Shown here in pieces: positions 15,623 through 24,412 of a DNA stretch of 42,896 nt (positions within the stretch are counted from its first letter, which is position 1; every line of letters begins with the position of its first letter). Where the stretch lies: assembly GCA_038260095.1 (NCBI GenBank), contig JBBSOC010000010.1, positions 1-42,896 on the forward strand, in the 5' to 3' direction. The position numbers and the translations under genes are program-made. The notes below the pieces were generated by a model. It was not told the DNA's origin, searched no databases, and worked only from the letters and a program-made list of their open reading frames with translations. This DNA is from QHCE01 sp038260095. GTDB lineage: Bacteria; Actinomycetota; Actinomycetes; Mycobacteriales; QHCE01.

Positions 15623-16351
15623 ATGGAAGCCGCCGCGATAGCTGTCAAAAACCTTGTTGTCACAAGGGGTGGTCGTCGAGTGTTGCATCAACTAAATGTT
15701 GACATCCCTCGCGGTCAAATCACCGGCCTACTCGGGCCCAGTGGGTGCGGCAAGACCACTTTGATGCGCTGCGTGGTAGGCGTACAGCGCGTCGAATCTG
15801 GCACGGTGACCGTGCTCGGGGATGCGGCGGGCAGCGCAGCGCTGCGGCGGCGAGTCGGATACGTCACTCAATCGCCGTCGGTGTATGCCGATCTCAGCGT
15901 TGCCGACAATCTCAGCTATTTCGCTTCCTTGTTTGGGGCGTCTAAGCAACGAGTTCGGAAAACTATGTCCGACGTGGAGCTCTCCGACAGCGCTAACCAG
16001 CTGGTTAGCCAGCTCTCCGGCGGGCAGCGGACACGGGTGTCGCTAGCCTGCGCGCTCATAAGTGAGCCCGAGCTACTGGTGCTAGATGAGCCCACAGTGG
16101 GGCTGGACCCTGTGCTACGAGCACAGCTCTGGCAGCAGTTCCACGAACTGGCCGACAGCGGCGTTACGGTGCTGCTCTCCAGCCACGTCATGGATGAGGC
16201 GACTCACTGCCACAGGTTGCTGTTGATGCGTGACGGGTCGTTTGTCGCCGACGACACCCCCGATGCCCTGCTCTCACAGACAGCCACCCTAGACCTGGAA
16301 TCAGCGTTCTTAGCGCTGGTTTCAGATCGAACCGACTCGCAGGAGGCATGA
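15623..16351 (+). CDS. ABC-2 exporter ATP-binding protein
   Basis: The 242-residue nucleotide-binding domain energises the exporter formed with the next gene. Walker A GPSGCGKTT is at 38-46, the signature LSGGQRTR at 131-138, Walker B LLVLDEP at 151-157, and the switch histidine in LLSSHVMDEATHC near 190. It resembles DrrA/CcmA-type ATPases that serve drug or lipid efflux, but substrate cannot be told from sequence. The ATG follows a TAGGA ribosome-binding site. The permease start lies 1 base after its stop. Confidence 0.92.
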   Translation: MEAAAIAVKNLVVTRGGRRVLHQLNVDIPRGQITGLLGPSGCGKTTLMRCVVGVQRVESGTVTVLGDAAGSAALRRRVGYVTQSPSVYADLSVADNLSYFASLFGASKQRVRKTMSDVELSDSANQLVSQLSGGQRTRVSLACALISEPELLVLDEPTVGLDPVLRAQLWQQFHELADSGVTVLLSSHVMDEATHCHRLLLMRDGSFVADDTPDALLSQTATLDLESAFLALVSDRTDSQEA

Positions 16352-16352
16352 G

Positions 16353-17090
16353 ATGTCGCTACGGATCGCCACGATGACCGTCTGGCGGGTCCTCAACCAG
16401 CTGCGCCGGGACCGCCGGACAGTCGCCCTGCTGTTGATCATGCCTAGCGTGCTGATGACGCTACTGCGCTATGTCTTCGATGGCTCCCCTATGGTATTCG
16501 ACCACATTGGCGTAACACTGCTCGGAATTTTTCCATTTATCGTGATGTTTTTAGTCACCAGCGTTGCCATGCTGCGCGAACGCACCTCCGGCACGTTGGA
16601 GCGGCTACTCACCACTCCGATAAGTAAGCTCGATCTCCTGGTCGGGTATGGAACAGCCTTCGCTCTGGTCGCCGCGGTACAGACACTTCTCACTTGTGCC
16701 ACGACGCTCTGGCTGCTAGATCTCCATGTCTGCGGCAACCTGAGTTTCGTGATCGGCATCTCGGTGGCAGACGCGGTACTGGGCGCCGCGCTCGGCTTGT
16801 TGGTCAGCGCGTTTGCCGCTACCGAGTTTCAAGCCGTGCAGTTCATGCCAGCGATCGTGTTGCCGCAGCTGCTGCTGTGTGGCTTGTTCGCGCCTCGCGA
16901 CAGCATGGCGAGCTGGTTGGACGCGGCGAGCTCGCTGATGCCGCTGAGCTATGTGGTGGAGGCACTGAGCGAAGTAGCGCGGCATGCTGAAGCGACCGCG
17001 ATACTGTGGCGTGACCTCGGTCTCGTCGTGGGCCTGATCGGGGTCTGTCTGGTACTGGCCGCTGTCACACTGAGACGGAAAACGCCATGA
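16353..17090 (+). CDS. ABC-2 type exporter permease
   Basis: The 245-residue protein has six hydrophobic segments. A periplasmic stretch follows helix 1, and the ABC-2 motif LRERTSGTLERLLTTPISK near residues 72-90 contacts the ATPase. A later block, FMPAIVLPQLLLCGLFAPRD, followed by PLSYVVEAL, is also typical of ABC-2/DrrB-like permeases. An AGGAGG sequence within the ATPase's last codons serves as ribosome-binding site. The stop overlaps the TetR start by 4 bases, so all three genes form one operon. Confidence 0.9.
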   Translation: MSLRIATMTVWRVLNQLRRDRRTVALLLIMPSVLMTLLRYVFDGSPMVFDHIGVTLLGIFPFIVMFLVTSVAMLRERTSGTLERLLTTPISKLDLLVGYGTAFALVAAVQTLLTCATTLWLLDLHVCGNLSFVIGISVADAVLGAALGLLVSAFAATEFQAVQFMPAIVLPQLLLCGLFAPRDSMASWLDAASSLMPLSYVVEALSEVARHAEATAILWRDLGLVVGLIGVCLVLAAVTLRRKTP

Positions 17091-17677
17091 CTCGCACCGG
17101 ACGTCGCAGCGACGGGTCTGATACCCGGGCAGATCTTTTGACTGCCGCCCAACGTGAGTTTTATGATCGAGGCTACGCCGGCGCGAGCATTCGGGGCATC
17201 GCGGCTGGTGCCGGTGTCGATCCGGCGCTGGTGTACCACTACTTCGCTGACAAACAAGCTCTGTTCGTGGCCGCGCTGCGCTTCCCGGCTAACCCCGCCG
17301 AGAAGCTACCTCAGGTGCTCGCTGGCGACCCGAAAGAGTTGGGTATCCGACTGGTAGGCACCGTGGTCTCAGTGTGGGACAGCACGGAATCCAGCCCCAT
17401 TCTGACGCTGTTGCGCAGTGCGGTGACCAATCCAGCGTTTGCCGACATGCTGCGCGAGTTCTTGATCGACGCCGTTCTTAGGCCAGTTCTGGACAGCCTG
17501 GTGGTGCAGCAACGTGAGCTGCGTGCCAGCTTGGTTGCCTCCCAGCTCGTAGGTTTGGCGATGGCGCGGTACGTGCTCCGGCTCCCGCCGTTGACCACCC
17601 TGGGCATTGACGACGTGGTGCAGGTAATCGCCCCCACGGTGCAGCGTTACCTCACCGGACCGTTGGGAGCTGGGTGA
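17087..17677 (+). CDS. TetR-family transcriptional regulator
   Basis: The 196-residue protein has a TetR N-terminal helix-turn-helix: TRADLLTAAQREFYDRGYAG then ASIRGIAAGAGVDPALVYHYFADKQALF (about 12-60). A C-terminal ligand-binding region resembles the TetR_C_33-type seen next to DrrAB-like exporters. Position at the end of the exporter operon, with an ATGA overlap, implies that it represses that operon until a transported compound binds. The probable target is the dyad at 15578-15593. Confidence 0.9.
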   Translation: MTRTGRRSDGSDTRADLLTAAQREFYDRGYAGASIRGIAAGAGVDPALVYHYFADKQALFVAALRFPANPAEKLPQVLAGDPKELGIRLVGTVVSVWDSTESSPILTLLRSAVTNPAFADMLREFLIDAVLRPVLDSLVVQQRELRASLVASQLVGLAMARYVLRLPPLTTLGIDDVVQVIAPTVQRYLTGPLGAG

Positions 17678-17697
17678 CCTACGACCACTGCAAAGCG

Positions 17698-18051
17698 CTA
17701 ATCAGTAGCTTTAGGATGCCCAGGTCCGGCGTGCTGGATCCATAACGTATGAGAAGCGTCATCGATCAGATACCAGATTCGGCCACCACCAGTTACTTCA
17801 TATTGCCATTGTTCTAAAGCGCTTCACCGGTGAGCGCCCACTGCGAGCTGGCCTTTGAGTCGGTGATGTCGCTCTGTCGGGGGGACTGAGCGCGGATGCA
17901 TACGCAGGAGATCAAATACCCTTCGGGTATTTTCCGGAACTTGTATACACAGCTGATCCCAGCCTTTAGCAGCAGAATTGGTACCGAATCTTACTTCCCA
18001 CTCACCATTCGCTGCAGGTGGTGCCGCTCGCTCCCCCCGTTTAGGAGTCAC
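17698..18051 (-). pseudogene. RelE-like toxin interrupted by a TGA codon
   Basis: From GTG 18051 the frame reads RGERAAPPAANGEWEVRFGT, then AAKGWDQLCIQVPENTRRVF and RHHRLKGQLAVGAHR before a TGA at 17824-17826. Past it the same frame continues without a gap: SALEQWQYEVTGGGRIWYLI, then DDASHTLWIQHAGPGHPKATD and TAG at 17698. The joined 118-codon sequence has the full RelE/ParE-type toxin layout. A glycine codon (GGA to TGA) is the probable mutated position. The first 75 residues lack the C-terminal strands and would not form an active ribonuclease. The start overlaps the antitoxin stop by 4 bases. Confidence 0.8.
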
Positions 18052-18524
18052 GCTACAACGCCAGGCACCATGACCGAACCGTGGTCTTCGACCGATCGCG
18101 CTAAGACTTCGTACAGTACTGGATCCGCATGCACCTCAGCTGTGTGGCGCCACTCACTAATAAGCTGCACCAGGGGCGCAGGATTATGCAGATCACTAGT
18201 TGCGCGAGCAACTTCGACGAACTCTCGCGCGAATTCTCCCAGATCATTTGAGGGGAGAAACTGCACCCAAGGAAACACCTCCCACAGCACCGAGGATAAC
18301 TGACGGGCGCCTTCGCTAGTTCGCATGAGCGCCGCGAGGATTCGGATGGTTGTGCTAACGACCTCATCTTCTTGTGCAGCCCGCGAGGCCCACATAAGCA
18401 CTAGATCCTCGGCGTCTCGCCGAGATAAACGCAGAAGTCCTACACCTGCCGAGCGCATACTATCGATTGTTTCTACCGGATGCTGAAGTAGCTGAGAGAA
18501 TGTAGCTTCATTATCGGCCCGCAT
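18048..18524 (-). CDS. Antitoxin paired with the RelE-like toxin pseudogene
   Basis: The 158-residue protein resembles long actinobacterial antitoxins found directly upstream of RelE-like toxins. The N-terminal ATFSQLLQHPVETIDSM is a Phd-like segment, followed by VGLLRLSRRDAEDLVLMWAS. A helical C-terminal half contains FPWVQFLPSNDLGEFAREFV and SEWRHTAEVHADP. The frame is intact from ATG 18524. With its toxin broken by a nonsense codon, it is a second orphan antitoxin in the window. The call leans on gene context and remembered family pattern. Confidence 0.62.
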   Translation of the reverse strand: MRADNEATFSQLLQHPVETIDSMRSAGVGLLRLSRRDAEDLVLMWASRAAQEDEVVSTTIRILAALMRTSEGARQLSSVLWEVFPWVQFLPSNDLGEFAREFVEVARATSDLHNPAPLVQLISEWRHTAEVHADPVLYEVLARSVEDHGSVMVPGVVA

Positions 18525-18546
18525 ACTTCAAAGGTAGTTCAAAATA

Positions 18547-18975
18547 CTATAGAGCACTAGAGGGTTTGCCGCTCAACTTAGTATCTAACTGAGTCTCGTC
18601 TAGCGCGCTGTCAAAGAAGCGGTGCCCGCTGCCGAATGCGGCAAGCAACACGATGACCACGGCGGCTACCAGTAGAGAGATCGAGTTCGACCAGGTTCCA
18701 CTGCCGTTCAACATCGCGGATGCGTCCCGAACCACAGACAACGTATACAGCACAAGAGTGAGGACACGCGCCCACGGCCAAGCTCGCAGCATAAGCAGCG
18801 CTAATACCGCGTTCACGACCGCAAAAAACAGCATCCAACTCGCCATAACGACAGACGAGTCGCTGCTGTGGTGAACAAACAGTGGCACCGAACTCGCCGC
18901 GTAACCCAGAGCTACGGTGGCCATGATCACCACAGCAATCCGCAGCGGTGCGGGAGCTTTACGCACCGAGATCAT
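18547..18975 (-). CDS. Small membrane protein of unknown function
   Basis: The 142-residue protein has four predicted transmembrane helices: about 11-33, 42-66, 70-87 and 99-117. A short basic N-terminus and a polar C-terminal tail flank them. No family was recognised with confidence. It begins at ATG 18975 and ends 22 bases before the antitoxin start on the same strand, so the two may share a transcript by chance of position. No catalytic motifs are visible. Confidence 0.65.
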   Translation of the reverse strand: MISVRKAPAPLRIAVVIMATVALGYAASSVPLFVHHSSDSSVVMASWMLFFAVVNAVLALLMLRAWPWARVLTLVLYTLSVVRDASAMLNGSGTWSNSISLLVAAVVIVLLAAFGSGHRFFDSALDETQLDTKLSGKPSSAL

Positions 18976-19062
18976 GTGGAAACTCTACGACATAGCAAGA
19001 CCACCGACGTTCATCCGTATCATCGGTGAGTACCGTCAATGGTGGATGCGGGAGAGGCGGCA

Positions 19063-19932
19063 ATGACGGCGCAAGACATGGCAGAAAAAGTCGTGGTGAT
19101 CACTGGTGCTAGTTCGGGTATCGGTGCGCAAGCAGCGCGGCAGCTTGCCGCCCGAGGCGCGACGGTGGTGCCCATCGGTCGCTCGGTACAGCGCAGCACC
19201 GAGCTGGCCCGAAGCCTCGGCGTCAAACCCTTGATCGCGGACTTCGCCAACTTGATCGAAGTGCGCCAGCTGGCCGATCAAATCTTGGCTGATCATGAGC
19301 GCATCGATGTACTGCTGAACAATGCTGGTGGGCTATTTACGCCGCGCTCCATCACTGTCGACGGCTACGAAACCACCCTGCAAGTAAACCATCTAGCGCC
19401 GTTTCTGCTCACCAACCTACTGCGAGAACGGTTGATTGCCTCGGCACGGACAAACCCCGTGCGGGTGATCAACACCGCCAGCGTCGCTAACCTGTTTGGA
19501 CGGATTCGGCTCGACGATTTGGACTGGGAGCGGCGTCGCTGGAGTGCGTTTCGAGCCTATGCCACTACCAAGCTGATGAACATCGTGTTCACCCGCGAGC
19601 TTGCTCGGCGTTGGGCGGGCACGAACATTGCTACCGCGAGTTTCCACCCTGGCGGCGTCGCCACGAACTTCGCTTCTAGTTCCTGGCTGGCTGGCCTGGT
19701 GTATCGATCGCCATTGAAGAATCTGCTCTTGATTAGCGCCGCCCAAGGAGCCGCGCCGTTGATTTGGCTCGCCAGCGATGCCGACTCAGCCGCGCTCGAT
19801 GGCACGTACTATCACCGACTGCGTCGAAACGGCCCAGCTAGCCCTCAGGCCAACGATGCTGGGCTTGCCGCTGCATTATGGGAGCGATCGGCGCAGCTGA
19901 CAGGGACGGGCATTCCAAGCGCAAAAACATAA
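19063..19932 (+). CDS. Short-chain dehydrogenase/reductase, retinol-dehydrogenase-like
   Basis: The 289-residue oxidoreductase carries the classical SDR elements: TGASSGIG (14-21) binding the cofactor, NNAG (86-89), catalytic Ser140 in INTAS, and Tyr166/Lys170 in YATTK. Gly-Arg-Ser after the second strand suggests a preference for NADP(H). The arrangement around FHPGGVATNF matches retinol-dehydrogenase/WWOX-like bacterial SDRs, whose substrates are diverse. ATG 19063 is preceded by GGGAGAGG at good spacing, which is better than the GTG/ATG 24 bases upstream. Confidence 0.85.
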   Translation: MTAQDMAEKVVVITGASSGIGAQAARQLAARGATVVPIGRSVQRSTELARSLGVKPLIADFANLIEVRQLADQILADHERIDVLLNNAGGLFTPRSITVDGYETTLQVNHLAPFLLTNLLRERLIASARTNPVRVINTASVANLFGRIRLDDLDWERRRWSAFRAYATTKLMNIVFTRELARRWAGTNIATASFHPGGVATNFASSSWLAGLVYRSPLKNLLLISAAQGAAPLIWLASDADSAALDGTYYHRLRRNGPASPQANDAGLAAALWERSAQLTGTGIPSAKT

Positions 19933-20078
19933 CAAAACTAAGTACATAACAGTTGTAAAACAATCGTGGTTTCTTGCCTAGAAAATGCACATAACGGACC
20001 TATGGTTCTTACCGCACACCTTTAACTGGAGTGGCTTTACGGATAAGCCTGAAACGTTGCCGGTAGAACGGGTCGAAT

Positions 20079-20798
20079 ATGAACCACACCCTGCATTTGA
20101 TTACGCGACCCCGAAGAACCGCTGTTGGTTTACTGCTCATGCTGCTCATCATTACGTTGGCGATACTTGCTGTGCCGCACGCAGCGTACGCCACCACCTC
20201 ACCCAAGTCCGACCAAACAGCGCCTGACAAAACTGCGGCCAACAAAACCTCGTCCGACAAAAAGACGCTCGAAAAAACGGAATCTGAGCACGCGACGTTC
20301 ATCCTTATGGCGGGAGAGGCCGCGAAATTGAGCAGAAGGCAATACGGTGTTCCACAGTCGGTCACCATTGCGCAGGCGATTTTGGAGTCAAGCTGGGGCA
20401 AAAGCCAGCTCACGACAGTCACGAAAAACCATTTCGGCATGAAGTGCTTTGATCAGCTATTCGGAAAAATTGCCATTAGCTGCGCCGACAGCCCCACTGT
20501 CGAATGCGACCCTATATTCGGCTGTTACGAGACGACCGCGGCCTTCCGGGTGTACAAATCCGTCGCGGACTCATTCACTGACCACGGGCGTCAGCTGCAC
20601 GAGTCAGCTCGCTACAAGCCGGCGTTTCAGTACACCAAAGACGCAGATCAGTTCATCCGCGAAGTCCGCAAAGCAGGCTATGCTACCGATCCGAAATACT
20701 CCGACAAAATTATTGATCTCATGAAACAGTACGACCTCTACCGCTTCAATGTAGAAGAGATTATCGGCAATTCTACGGGATCTAAGAAAACAACCTAA
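20079..20798 (+). CDS. Secreted glucosaminidase-domain peptidoglycan hydrolase
   Basis: The 239-residue exported protein begins with a signal peptide (hydrophobic 14-32, cleavage after AAYA near 38). A Lys/Thr/Ser-rich linker leads to a FlgJ/LytG-type glucosaminidase domain from about 70 to 230. The catalytic Glu103 sits in IAQAILESSWGKS, followed by NHFGMKCF and a later AAFRVYKSVADSFTDHG, all hallmarks of enzymes cleaving the N-acetylglucosaminyl-muramic acid bond. Paired cysteines around 131-155 may form disulfides. It probably acts in wall turnover. The neighbouring reductases are unrelated. Confidence 0.85.
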   Translation: MNHTLHLITRPRRTAVGLLLMLLIITLAILAVPHAAYATTSPKSDQTAPDKTAANKTSSDKKTLEKTESEHATFILMAGEAAKLSRRQYGVPQSVTIAQAILESSWGKSQLTTVTKNHFGMKCFDQLFGKIAISCADSPTVECDPIFGCYETTAAFRVYKSVADSFTDHGRQLHESARYKPAFQYTKDADQFIREVRKAGYATDPKYSDKIIDLMKQYDLYRFNVEEIIGNSTGSKKTT

Positions 20799-20928
20799 TG
20801 TCACGTAATCGATTGCATTGCTCTGTGTGAAGTGCTCTGGTGTTGGGGTTTTTCAGCGATATCGATTAAACAACAGTAGCAAGGGCAGCGTTGCGCGATG
20901 CAAGGATTGCATACAGCATGCTTGGGTC

Positions 20929-21672
20929 ATGAACATACAAACCGCGATAATTACTGGAGCAAGTAGCGGCATTGGTGCGGCCACCGCACGAAGGCTCGTC
21001 TCGGACGGTTTCGGTGTCGTGTTGGCCGCGCGTCGCATGGATCGACTCACCGAACTAGCGGCCGAGCTTGGCCCGCATGCCCGAGCTGTAGAACTCGACG
21101 TCACTGACGCAGAGTCCGTGGCGCGGCTCGCCGGGCAGATGGATAGCTGTGATGTATTGGTGAACAACGCCGGGGGCGCCAAAGGGCTCTCGCCAGTAAG
21201 CGAAGCTGATGCCGAGCAATGGCGCTGGATGTATGAGACCAACGTGATTGGCACGATGCAGGTGACCAAGGCGCTACTTCCAGCACTGCGGGCAAGCGCG
21301 GCCAGGCACATTGTGGTAGTCAGCTCGCTAGCTGGACATGAGGCATACCCTGGCGGGGCCGGTTACACCGCCGCCAAGCATGCACAGAGCGTTGTAGCGC
21401 AGACTCTGCGCATGGAGTTACTGGGCCAGCCGATTCGAGTGACCGAAATCTGCCCCGGTTTGGTGAAGACAGAGTTCAGTTTAGTTCGCTTCGACGGAGA
21501 TGCAGGAGCTGCGGAACAGCCTTACGAAGGCATGCAACCATTAGAAGCTGACGATATCGCCGACTGCATAAGCTGGGCAGTGAGCAGACCCAGCAACGTA
21601 AACATCGACCGGATAGATGTCAAACCCCGCGCACAAGTCACCGCAACCATGGTGCACCGCGAGCCCCATTAA
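20929..21672 (+). CDS. Short-chain dehydrogenase/reductase, YdfG-like
   Basis: The 247-residue classical SDR has TGASSGIG (9-16), ARR after strand two (NADP preference), NNAG (79-82), Ser132-133 in VVVSSLAG, Tyr146/Lys150 in YTAAK, and CPGLVKTEFS. This set fits NADP-dependent 3-hydroxy acid (serine-like) dehydrogenases of the YdfG group. The ATG at 20929 was chosen because the upstream extension is Cys-rich and unlike the family. The gene is unrelated in sequence order to the SDR at 19063, and the two are separated by the glucosaminidase gene. Confidence 0.85.
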   Translation: MNIQTAIITGASSGIGAATARRLVSDGFGVVLAARRMDRLTELAAELGPHARAVELDVTDAESVARLAGQMDSCDVLVNNAGGAKGLSPVSEADAEQWRWMYETNVIGTMQVTKALLPALRASAARHIVVVSSLAGHEAYPGGAGYTAAKHAQSVVAQTLRMELLGQPIRVTEICPGLVKTEFSLVRFDGDAGAAEQPYEGMQPLEADDIADCISWAVSRPSNVNIDRIDVKPRAQVTATMVHREPH

Positions 21673-21689
21673 GGGTCACTGCCCAACGC

Positions 21690-21703
21690 GTAGGTGCACC
21701 TAC
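21690..21703. other. Perfect 14-bp palindrome between convergent genes
   Basis: GTAGGTGCACCTAC is a perfect self-complementary sequence 17 bases after the SDR stop and 63 bases before the xerD stop. A short GGGG-TTCA-CCCC hairpin follows near 21715. Convergent placement suggests a terminator element or a protein site; no T-run is present. Confidence 0.35.
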
Positions 21704-21766
21704 AATGCTGATGGGGTTCACCCCGAATGGTGGACGCCTGTGGAAAACCGCCAGCGGCACAAACTG

Positions 21767-22681
21767 TTAAGCCCGCAACGCCCGCGGATGCGACGCGGCG
21801 TACACCTCTCGTAACCGCTCTACTGTGACCAGGGTGTACACCTGAGTCGTCGTCACCGACGCATGCCCCAACAGCTCCTGCACTACCCGCACATCCGCTC
21901 CGCCATCAAGCAAATGAGTGGCAAATGAATGCCGCAGCGTATGCGGAGACAGCGGCGGTAAACCCGCCCGCTCCCCCAGCGTCCGCAAAATCAGCCAAGC
22001 CCCCTGGCGTGACAACGGTGTGCCGCGAGCACCCAGAAACAGCGCCGGCGAGCCCTTGCCTCTAGACGCCAACCCTGGCCGCGACCGCACCAGATAGGCA
22101 TCGATTGCGCTGGCGGCATATGAACCCAGCGGTACCACTCGGGTTTTGTTGCCCTTGCCGTGTAACCGCAGTAACTCCGCATCGGTGTCTAGATCATCCA
22201 CGGCCAGTCCCACCGCTTCGGAGATTCGAGCCCCCGTTCCATACAACAGTTCCAGGAGTGCCCTGTCCCGTAAGCCCAGCGGATCATCGGACGCGGCAGC
22301 TAACAGCTGCTCTACTTCGCTCACCGATATCGCTTTCGGCAGCCGACGAGGAATTGTCGGTGGACTAATCTCCGCGGCGGCGTCGGAGCTCGTCCAACCT
22401 TCCCGGAGCGCAAACCGATGCAGTCCGCGCAGCGCGATTACCGCTCGAGCCACCGAGGATGTGGCCAACCGCACGTGCTCAGCATCACCCTCGCGCAGCG
22501 TAGCCACGAAATCTTCGATGTGGCGAACGGTTACCTCGGTCAGCTGCCGCATACCCGCCGTTTCCAGCACGATCTGATAACGGTCTAGATCCCGCCGATA
22601 CGATTCGAGCGTATGTTTCGACAGCCCCCGCTCCACCGCAAGGTGGTCGAGGTATCCACTCACCGCCTGGTTAACTTTCAG
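21767..22681 (-). CDS. xerD: Tyrosine recombinase XerD
   Basis: XerD acts with XerC at the dif site to resolve chromosome dimers. Taking the start at CTG 22681 gives 304 residues with the full catalytic set: Arg152 (GARISEAVGL), Lys176 (HGKGNK), His247 and Arg250 (PHTLRHSF), His273 (LLGHASV) and Tyr282 (TQVYTLV). The core binding domain begins with YLDHLAVERGLSKHTLESYRRD, which aligns with mycobacterial XerD if translation begins at this CTG. It overlaps the ald stop as CTGA and has GGAGG 10 bases upstream. GTG 22663 is the alternative. Longer in-frame starts lie inside ald and give non-homologous sequence. Confidence 0.93.
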   Translation of the reverse strand: MKVNQAVSGYLDHLAVERGLSKHTLESYRRDLDRYQIVLETAGMRQLTEVTVRHIEDFVATLREGDAEHVRLATSSVARAVIALRGLHRFALREGWTSSDAAAEISPPTIPRRLPKAISVSEVEQLLAAASDDPLGLRDRALLELLYGTGARISEAVGLAVDDLDTDAELLRLHGKGNKTRVVPLGSYAASAIDAYLVRSRPGLASRGKGSPALFLGARGTPLSRQGAWLILRTLGERAGLPPLSPHTLRHSFATHLLDGGADVRVVQELLGHASVTTTQVYTLVTVERLREVYAASHPRALRA

Positions 22682-23793
22682 CGGAGCACTTCCTCCAACG
22701 TAAGCATGCTCGTGCCATGCGCCTGCGCAACTGGCTCGCAGACAATCTGACCATCCAGTGTGTTCAAACCCAACGCCAACGCCGCATCCGCACGGCACGC
22801 ATCTCTCCAGCCATGGTCAGCCAACGCAGTAACGTACGGCAGCGTCACGTTCGTCAGCGCATATGTCGAGGTGTGCGGCACGGCCCCAGGCATATTTGCC
22901 ACGCAGTACATCAAGCTCTCATGCACCCGATACACCGGATCAGCGTGGGTTGTGACACGTGAATCCTCAAAGCAACCACCCTGGTCGATAGAAATATCTA
23001 GCAGCACACTGCCGGGTTTCATCTGCGACACCAGTGCGTTCGAGACCAGCGTGGGCGCCTTGGCGCCGGCCACCAACACCGCACCAATCACCAGGTCGGC
23101 AGTGCGAACCGCGCCCTCCAGCTGATACATATTAGACGCCACCGTGCGCACCCGGCCTCGATACTGCGCATCTATCTGACGCAGCCGGTGGATGTTTCTG
23201 TCCAGCAGCGTTACCTCAGCCCCCATACCAGCTGCCATCGCTACGGCGTTGGCGCCAGACACTCCACCACCAATCACGACGACGCTTGCCGGATGCACGC
23301 CGGGAACACCCCCAATCAACACTCCACTACCGCCAGCGGTACGCATGAGATAGTGCGCACCTGCCTGCACCGCGAGGCGCCCCGCGATCTCACTCATCGG
23401 AGCGAGCAACGGCAGCGAGTGGTCGGGCAACTCGACAGTTTCGTAAGCGATACCTGTGACTCGGCGGTCCAACAATGCATCAGTGCATTCTTTCGACGCG
23501 GCCAAGTGCAGATAGGTGAACAGTGTCTGCCCCGGCTGCATCAGCTCATATTCTTCCGCGATCGGCTCCTTTACCTTGAGCACGAGTTCGCTGGACTCCC
23601 AGATGGCGGCAGCAGTCGGCACAATGGTGGCGCCAGCCGCGATGTACTCAACGTCGGGAATCGTCGAACCCCCACCCGCGTCGGCCTCAATACTCACGTG
23701 GTGTCCTCGAGAGACAAGTTCGAGGACACCGGCTGGAGTGATTGCTACTCGATATTCATGATTCTTGATCTCGCGGGGGATACCAATACGCAC
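22678..23793 (-). CDS. ald: Alanine dehydrogenase
   Basis: The 371-residue NAD-dependent enzyme interconverts alanine and pyruvate plus ammonia. MRIGIPREIKNHEYRVAITP opens the protein with Arg15; Lys75 in LKVKEP and His96 in TYLHLA are the substrate-binding and catalytic residues at their family positions. The nucleotide fold shows VVIGGGVSGANA at about 172-183, and SIDQGGCFEDS comes later. Its stop overlaps the xerD start, a linkage not found in mycobacteria, where ald lies elsewhere, so this gene has moved into the pyrG-nudix-xerD neighbourhood. Confidence 0.95.
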   Translation of the reverse strand: MRIGIPREIKNHEYRVAITPAGVLELVSRGHHVSIEADAGGGSTIPDVEYIAAGATIVPTAAAIWESSELVLKVKEPIAEEYELMQPGQTLFTYLHLAASKECTDALLDRRVTGIAYETVELPDHSLPLLAPMSEIAGRLAVQAGAHYLMRTAGGSGVLIGGVPGVHPASVVVIGGGVSGANAVAMAAGMGAEVTLLDRNIHRLRQIDAQYRGRVRTVASNMYQLEGAVRTADLVIGAVLVAGAKAPTLVSNALVSQMKPGSVLLDISIDQGGCFEDSRVTTHADPVYRVHESLMYCVANMPGAVPHTSTYALTNVTLPYVTALADHGWRDACRADAALALGLNTLDGQIVCEPVAQAHGTSMLTLEEVLR

Positions 23794-23919
23794 CTTGTCA
23801 CCTCATAGTTGATTTCTACCGGCTTGCGAAGTCTAGTGCGTGCCGCCACAAATTATGGCACCACGCCGAAATTACTCGGGTAGATGCATAAATCGACGCT
23901 TAGTACTACGCTGCGCCCC

Positions 23920-24368
23920 ATGACTATTAATCCGCCGCCTCCACCCGGAGGTCCGTCATCAGGTCCACCTCATCATGAAGGCCACCCGATGCCTCCATCT
24001 GGCAATGCTCCTCCTCCGGGTTTGCCGGGGGGCCCACCTCCTCCGCCACCTGGTTACGGCGGCCCTCCGCCTGGTTACGGCGGGCCCCCTCCCGGTTACG
24101 GTCCCATGCAGGGTGGCCCTGGCGCCCCTTATGGAGTGGATCCAGCCACTGGCCAGCCGTACTCGGAGAAGCAGAAACTCGTCGCCGGGCTGCTCAACAT
24201 CTTCATCCCTGGGTTGGTCGTCTCTACGCCGGCCATATCGGGATCGGCGTAGCGCAGCTGCTCACCTGGTGCATCCTCGTCGGCGCAGTTTGGAGTCTCA
24301 TCGACGGGATTTTGATCCTGGTCAACGGAGGCACCGACGGCGATGGCCGTCCGTTGCGTCCTAACTAA
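23920..24368 (+). pseudogene. TM2-domain protein with one frameshift
   Basis: The first part encodes a Pro/Gly-rich segment with three PPPGYGG repeats, then VDPATGQPYSEKQKLVAGLL and NIFIPGL, after which the frame drifts to a stop at 24252. From about 24215 another frame continues the expected TM2 fold: GRLYAGHIGIGVAQLLTWC, then GAVWSLIDGILILVNGG and DGRPLRPN, ending at TAA 24368. TM2 proteins normally read G-x-G-x-GRxY at this point, so 1 or 7 bases are missing. The intact protein would be a small two-helix membrane protein of unknown role. The ATG at 23884 is an alternative start. Confidence 0.75.
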
Positions 24369-24412
24369 CCTCAAGTTCTAACTAACCCATGTCTAGCTAG
24401 CTTCATTCGCTG

